A stretch of DNA of 64,000 nt from Hesseltinella vesiculosa (Eukaryota; Mucoromycota; Mucoromycetes; Mucorales; Cunninghamellaceae): positions 434,001 to 498,000 of the forward strand of contig MCGT01000013.1 of NCBI GenBank assembly GCA_002104935.1. Reading direction: 5' to 3'. Position 1 is the stretch's first letter; the number at the start of each line of letters is the position of its first letter. Shown piece by piece: positions 58,105-64,000 of the stretch. Position numbers and translations under genes: made by a program. A model generated the notes under the pieces. That model saw nothing but the letters and a program-made list of their open reading frames with translations. It had not been told where the DNA came from and did no database searches.

Positions 58105-60770
58105 ATGCCGAACTCAGTTATCACCTCGTACAATGCGTCCAGTAAACGTGTAAAAGTAACCTTGGCATGCTCTCTTTGCCGTAAGAAAAAAGTCAAATGT
58201 GATGGCGTCCAACCAACTTGTCACCGATGCAACACCATGGGCCTCGCTTGTCAGTATTCAGACCCTCCCAAGAAACGCGGGCCTCCTAAAACACAAGTGG
58301 AATTCATCTCCAACCGTGCCCATCGTATTGAATCCCTTGTCCATCACACTGCCCCTGCCTTATCAACGTCCGCACTGGTACCTGATTCATCTGTGAAATC
58401 CCAACCTTTGGATCACGAGGTTATCGATGGTAAGCCTTTTCTTTGTGCCACCTTCTAAAAGAAAAGAGGGGGAACAATGACATGAAAGGAGGGAATATCG
58501 GCACATGCCGTACCACCATCATGACTTTTTTTTCACCCATCTCCTTTTCTTAGCCAACTTGGAAGCTTTTGTCCCTCTGATCAAGAACACCATGCTCGGC
58601 TTGGTAGCCAACATGACCAGTACCATCTTCCCTGGCCAAGGAACGCCTGTACGTTTTTCTTTTTGTGTTCCAATTTTCCCTTGAACGCAATGTCTCGGTA
58701 TCAGTCCCACTGATAAGGTCCATTTCTTTTGATATTCTCTCTAGGGCAGCCACAACATCAAGAACGACTTTTTTCCGCAAAACCACCCCCCGACCAAGTC
58801 TTATCTACTGGCCTACTTTGACCATGTCAATGTGTTCTTACCTGTGCTGTCAAAACCTCATTTCATGCAGCAATGGCACCGTCAACTGGTCGATCCCTTG
58901 CTTTGCCACGCCGTCGCTGCATTGGGCGCCCGATGTTGTCCCACCTCTGGTCCTGATGCCAATCCATCCAAGCCATTCTTTGATCACTGTCTTTTCTTGT
59001 TGGAACAGCCGGGCCCGCGTGACCACGCTTCTTCTCTCTCCACCGTGCAGGTAAATTAAAAAAAGGAGACCTGGACAGCCATAAACAAAACGGATATTCA
59101 TTAAACCTTTTTTTTAGGCACTGCTTCTGCTCTGTTGGTACACTCATCTCTGTGGCCAAATGCAAACGTGCGCCCATCTTCGCCAGAAACTCCTTCAAGC
59201 CAACGATCAGTTGGGGCTGCACCGCGACCCCGACTCCTCTGCTGGCCTGGTCTGCATGGAAATGCATCGACGTGCGTACTGGATCACCTTTGTCACTGAC
59301 CGATGGCTCTGCTGGTGCCTGGACCAATGTGGCTTGCCAGCCCAGCCCTTGATCCAAACCAACTCTCCCCTGCCCTGGCCCCGCCTCGAAGACCAGCAGC
59401 TCTACCTGATCGACAAAAAGTCTGCTACCAACGACCCGTCGGACCTCGACGACTTGACCACCACCACCGCCGAGCATGCACTTCAGATCACTACCTTTGC
59501 CGAACTGATCAAACTCGCCTCCATCATGGACGACATTGCCCGCTTCACCCGACCCAGCCTCTGTTCCGATCCCCATCGCCGACCAGGCCCTGTGCCTCTG
59601 CAGGTCTACCAACGCCAACTCGCTCCCCTCGCCACCAAACTGACGACCTGGCTGCTGCAGCTGCCCTACTACCTCGAATTCTGTAGGCCTGTCGAGGACC
59701 AGCCACCCGCCCCTATGGCGTCGCTGTACCATCTGATGTACTATACCGTGCAAATCATGCTCAATCAACCCCTTGCCATGTTCCCCACCCCACCCAACGC
59801 ACCCGAACCCTCGCCCACCCTTGCACGCACCATCTGCACCAACGCCTGCAACACCATTCTCCATCTTGCCGAGCAAATGCTCCTGCATCACCAACTCCCC
59901 TTTCTTGGCAATGTTGCCATCCTCAGTCTCAACCTTGCCGCTTCTCTCTACCTTTACGAGCCCCTCGGCCTACCATTGACATCGCTGATGCCTCACCAGC
60001 ACCTTCACACCATCTTCAAAACCATCACCCTCCTCAAACAATGCTTACCCGACCCTGTGCCCGCCGGTCTTTCCGATCTCCACCATGCCGTCGACGGCTT
60101 CTTATTCCATCATTATCAAATCCGACTACTTCAAGATACCGACCGGCCCGACCCTCTGCCGTCGGATCCTTGGTCTTCTCCTGACGATGTCAAGCCTCGA
60201 AAAAAGCGTCGGTATTCCCAGTCGTCTGGGTCGCCACTGTCCACCCCTGACTTATCCAGCCGAAGCCCAATGTCGTCGGTCACCATGACGGTGACCCCCA
60301 CCGCCTCCTTACCGAGCTGCGATCACTCGCCCTTATTGATCTCCCCCCAACTAGACGGAGACCTGCTCGATGTTGGTCTCGACACCCTGCTCCATGAAGT
60401 CTCTCCTCTGGCCTCCCCATCGTCGACTTGTCCATCTCCCTGCTCACCCAAAGATTGGACCGCCGCCTGGATTGAAGAACACGCCGAACTATGGGCATTT
60501 ATGAATGTGCAACCTCCCTTGCCCCATGACCAAAGTCATCTGGCCAGTGCTCATTTAAACCCCCCTTGCCCATCTGCCACCATGACCCAGTCGGCTTTGG
60601 TAAGCCACCCCATGCTTCCACTTCATCCCCCCCTCGACCACTTTCTCGTCCATGGCCTGTCCCACCCCCCAATGACAAAGTGTACAAATTGGATCTGCCC
60701 AAACAACGATGACCTGATCGATCCCTATACCTATACCTTTATGTTGGACAACTCTTTGGTCATACCATGA
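58105..60770 (+). CDS. Zn2Cys6 transcription factor, second
   Basis: Fungal-specific regulator. The N-terminal binuclear cluster is LACSLCRKKKVKCDGVQPTC, then HRCNTMGLACQYSDPPKKRG (CxxCx6Cx6CxxCx6C). The middle homology region begins at YLLAYFDHVNVFLPVLSKPH and continues through ALLLLCWYTHLCGQMQTC and EMHRRAYWITFVTDRWLCWC. The last exon is long (from about 59119) and GC-rich, ending in a Pro/Ser/His-rich region and MLDNSLVIP. Introns lie near 58430-58553, 58650-58744 and 59051-59118. It is distinct from the factor at 38955. The target genes are unknown. Confidence 0.9.
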
Positions 60771-61834
60771 TAATCGATGGATTCGATTTTTTTTTTCTTC
60801 TGCTTTCATTCATGCGGCTGAGCTTGCCTATTTTTTTTTTTTTCCCCAATTGCCTTTTTATGACTTTATGCTCTTTATGAAATCAGTATATTATGGCTCA
60901 TGCAAGGATCATTCATATGCTCTTTATTTTTTATTTTTTTTTGCATTCATACCTCCCACCAGTAAATAACCCCAATTTGTGATACCTTCAACCACTGCCC
61001 CAGTTCTTCTGAAGCGGGGAGGCCCTGAGCCCTTTCTTTCCTGATCGATCCAGATCGACAGGTCGGACAGTGTCGGGCGAACGATAGGAAAGTGGCCAAA
61101 TGGACACATATCATCATTTTTGCTTTCAAACTGTGTCCGCGCTTGCTGTCATTATTTTTCTTTTTTTTTCAATTGGAATCAACAGACTCCTTGACCAAGA
61201 CAACAACGTGGAGGACCTTGAACCTTTTTTTCCCGATCCGGCAATCTCCTCCTTCCCCCTGAAAAAAACCCGCGGCCCGTGCCAGGCACTCCCAAAAACA
61301 TAAAAAAGAAAATTGGGGCCACAACTCTATTGAAAAATTAATAAGACTGGACACAACTTTTTTTTAATGAGACCCGATCGCTATTGCATTTTTGTTTCAT
61401 GCCAGTGATTTCCGGCGTTGAAGTAAGAGCTCGAAACGGCCGAGCCATCGGTCAAAAGATCTGTCTTCCATTTCCCTCCCCCCTCCCATCATGTTCATCA
61501 CTCTTTCACTAGCAGTGTTCCAGGAGCCACACGAAATGATTTAAGCCAGCCGTGCTCTTTTGACAAAATTGGGCTGCGCTGGCAGTACCACCCAAATCAG
61601 CAGGCATCTAGAGCAAACTACGTCATTGAACCAAGACGGCCAAACCTGTCGCACAAACACATGGCATCCCCCCCCCATTTTGCAACGGATCAATCCCTGG
61701 AGGACATCTATTAGCACGCGCAAAAAAAAAAGGATAAAGAAGCAAAAACGGTGGCGGGTTGGCTGAGCTCATTCGTAAAAATGACGGCGCGGTCGTGGAA
61801 AATGGGATCAATGCAGACGCTTTTTATTTTGAAT
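60771..61834. other. Convergent region Zn2Cys6 / D2HGDH
   Basis: 1.06 kb between convergent 3' ends. It contains T runs (60789-60798, 60831-60843, 60926-60941). Open frames are short and unrecognised, and no RNA gene was seen. Confidence 0.35.
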
Positions 61835-63982
61835 CTATTTGGTAGGAAGGTACTGTTGGAAGGAAAGGAGGTGAGTCTGATGTAGCCGTGACCATCGATA
61901 TAACTTACCTTGTAAGGGTTGAGAATGCCATTGGGATCCAAGACGGATTTAAAGGTCTTCATCAGCTTAATCATGCTTTCAGATTTGGAGTAGGACAGAT
62001 ATTGGTTTTTGGAGATACCAAGACCATGCTCAGCACTGATGGAACCCTTTTGCTTGGCTAAATGACAATGAATGACAATGAAACAAGGTGAGTCCTTTTT
62101 TCTTTCTACTGAAGAGGGTACTTACAAACCCATTCGAACAAGAAGGGTTCGATCAGTTCCAACACGCGGGGATCAGCACTCTTGGCAGGAATGTTCAGGT
62201 GCAAGTTGCCATCACCTACATGACCATAGCCAACAACATCGATCACTGGTGAATCCGGCTTGCCAAAGGCACCACCTTGTTCCAGATGGTCGCGCATTTC
62301 CAACACACAATCGTTGATTTTGGACACAGGCATCGAGATATCATACTTGTACACGGCTGGTTCCTTGCCCAGAGCCTCCGTCAGTCCTTCGCGCACGCCC
62401 CAAATACGCTTGCTTTGGCTTTCGTCCTGTGCCACCACACCATCCTGAGCAATGCCATCGGTCATCATGTCTTCCAAGTAAGTGTTCAATTTCTGATAAA
62501 GAGACGGTGAGCCCTTCTTTTTTTTTGTCCTCCTTTCCATTTACTTCTTCGTCGTGATCCTTGTTGGACCCACTGGTTTCAATCAAGACATAAAAGGGAT
62601 ATTCATTGTCCATGATGGAGCGAGCGTCGTTGTGCTTCTTGAAGATTTGGAAAGCATTGTTATCGTAATATTCAAAGGCTACGGTGGACAAGAAACAGAG
62701 CAGGATGAGTCACGATCCTGTTGGACGTTCAGCGCTGAAGACTTACCCGACAGAATTTCTGAAAGTTGAATGCGAGACTGCTTAAAGGCCTTTTGCACGT
62801 CCTCGAACGAGTCCACACCCAACAAGGCGACATGGATGGCCTGCAAGTAGGAAGCATTAGAAAGGAACGCTGGACCAATTCAATCGAGACTTACACTGGG
62901 GCGGCGTGGGGTCAGGATGGAGATACCAGTGATGATACCGATGGTACCTTCAGAGCCGATGAACAGTTGCTTCAAATCATAGCCAGTGTTGTCCTTGCGT
63001 AGGGTCGACATACTGTCAAGAATAGTGCCATCCGGCAACACCTAAGTCATGACGCATGCAACAAAACAGAATGAGTGTGTGCTCCGTCGCTCGATCCACC
63101 ATCTTACAGCTTCAATGCCCAAAACAGTTCCATGGAGCGAGCCATAACGGACGAGGCGAAGGCCACCAGCGTTGGTTGCCAAGTTGCCACCAATATGACA
63201 GCTGGGACAAGAAAGAGGCGGGTTTAAAGTTTAGCCATCGAATCTCCGAGTGTCAAACAAAAATCATGTGCAACTCACCTGCCCTTTGCACCCAGATCCA
63301 GAGGCATCATGAAGCCCTTTTCACCCAGCCAGTTATCCAGCGATTCAAGCACGCAGCCAGCATCTGCCGTCAGGATACCAGACACATCGTCAAAGGATCG
63401 GATTTGGTTCATGCCTTGCAGGCTGACAACCACTTCATCGAACAAAGGCACAGACCCACCAACCAGGCCGGTGTTGCCACCTTGAGGAACCACAGCGATT
63501 CTTTGGGTGATATTAACAAATGGTCAGGTCCCATGAAGGTTTTGACAAGAAAAAAAAAAAAAAGCGGGGAGGGGCGACGGCTTACTTTTGTTCATTGCAG
63601 TATTTGAGAATGTCAGAGACCTGCTGGGTGGTCTTTGGCTTGAGGACAAGTTGAGACTGGCCTCGGAATTTGTTCATCCAGTCAGTGTTGAAGGCCTCCA
63701 GATCGTCTTCATTTTGGTAAATCAAGCCCGTGTCACCCACAATCGAGCGAAAATAGTCGACATCGGTGCTCGTCAACTATCGAAACGTTGGCAGAACCGT
63801 TGGTACCATTTTAAAGCTAGCTTTTAGCAGCATACCTTTTTGTACTTATCATCGCGTTGGAAACCAGGGTACTTTTCAACCGTCAATGGCACGGTCTTTT
63901 TGCCAGTGGCATACAATCGAAAGGTGTTCAATGTGGAGCGAGTCATCGTTTTTTGAAGCACGATGGAATGGGTCAAGCCCAT
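61835..63982 (-). CDS. D-2-hydroxyglutarate dehydrogenase (FAD, Dld2/Dld3-like)
   Basis: FAD-dependent oxidoreductase of the VAO fold that oxidises D-2-hydroxyglutarate and in yeast also D-lactate, usually mitochondrial. The N-terminus ([20 protein letters not shown]) looks like a transit peptide. Then FAD-binding segments [60 protein letters not shown] and [20 protein letters not shown]. The substrate domain follows: [40 protein letters not shown] and [12 protein letters not shown]. The final exon adds YLPTK with the stop at 61835-61837. The frame stays open to the window edge above the ATG at 63982, so the true start could lie outside. Confidence 0.93.
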
Positions 63983-64000
63983 TCTTGAAGCCGCAATGGC

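Noticed and set aside
58863..59894. 343-residue minus-strand frame overlapping the second Zn2Cys6 gene
   Set aside because: It is the antisense shadow of a GC-rich coding exon. The plus strand carries the Zn2Cys6 and middle-homology motifs.

Overview
This window is a nuclear segment of an early-diverging, filamentous fungus, most likely Mucoromycota (Mucorales-like). The evidence is the pattern of short GT-AG introns (about 50-120 bp) in nearly every gene, the fungal marker genes (chitin synthase, protein O-mannosyltransferase, two Zn2Cys6 regulators), and genes usually lost in Dikarya: a gamma-secretase APH-1 subunit, a Frizzled-type 7TM receptor with a cysteine-rich domain, and ARS2/SERRATE. 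Species cannot be named from the sequence. Long A or T homopolymer runs are common in introns and untranslated regions. I found no convincing tRNA, rRNA, CRISPR array or intact transposon.

Layout. 0-10 kb: ARS2 (-, runs off the left edge), GAR1 (+), mitochondrial ClpX (+), alpha-actinin (-). 10-21 kb: an unrecognised membrane protein (+), a homeodomain regulator (-), an MscS-type channel with an EF-hand (+), a class IV-like chitin synthase (-). 22-32 kb: a coding-like but frame-broken stretch (-), RNA polymerase III subunit RPC5/Rpc37 (-), APH-1 (+), a Frizzled-like receptor (-), a protein O-mannosyltransferase (-). 32-46 kb: a Shg1/BOD1-type protein and enolase-phosphatase E1 (both +, 122 bp apart), a CDF zinc transporter (+), a Zn2Cys6 regulator (+), DNA topoisomerase I (+). 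46-57.5 kb: a GLI-type C2H2 regulator (+), then a tandem triplication. 58-64 kb: a second Zn2Cys6 regulator (+) and D-2-hydroxyglutarate dehydrogenase (-, at the right edge).

The main structural novelty is the tandem array at 47396-57303. Three units of about 3.2-3.5 kb each carry an apparently intact seven-exon cystinosin (PQ-loop cystine transporter) gene on the minus strand. Unit joints fuse the 3' end of an aminodeoxychorismate lyase gene (ABZ2) to the C-terminal coding part of the C2H2 regulator. Only the first regulator copy and the last ABZ2 copy are complete. The transporter copies differ mostly by amino-acid-changing substitutions in one membrane exon, and the third copy has lost the acidic dileucine motif at its C-terminus. 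This looks like recent duplication with functional divergence of an organellar cystine transporter family.

Most other genes are independent housekeeping or cell-surface genes rather than a pathway cluster. APH-1 and the Frizzled-like receptor are convergent neighbours, which suggests animal-type membrane signalling and proteolysis parts retained in this lineage; a functional link is speculation. Exon boundaries were read by eye from splice signals and reading frame.
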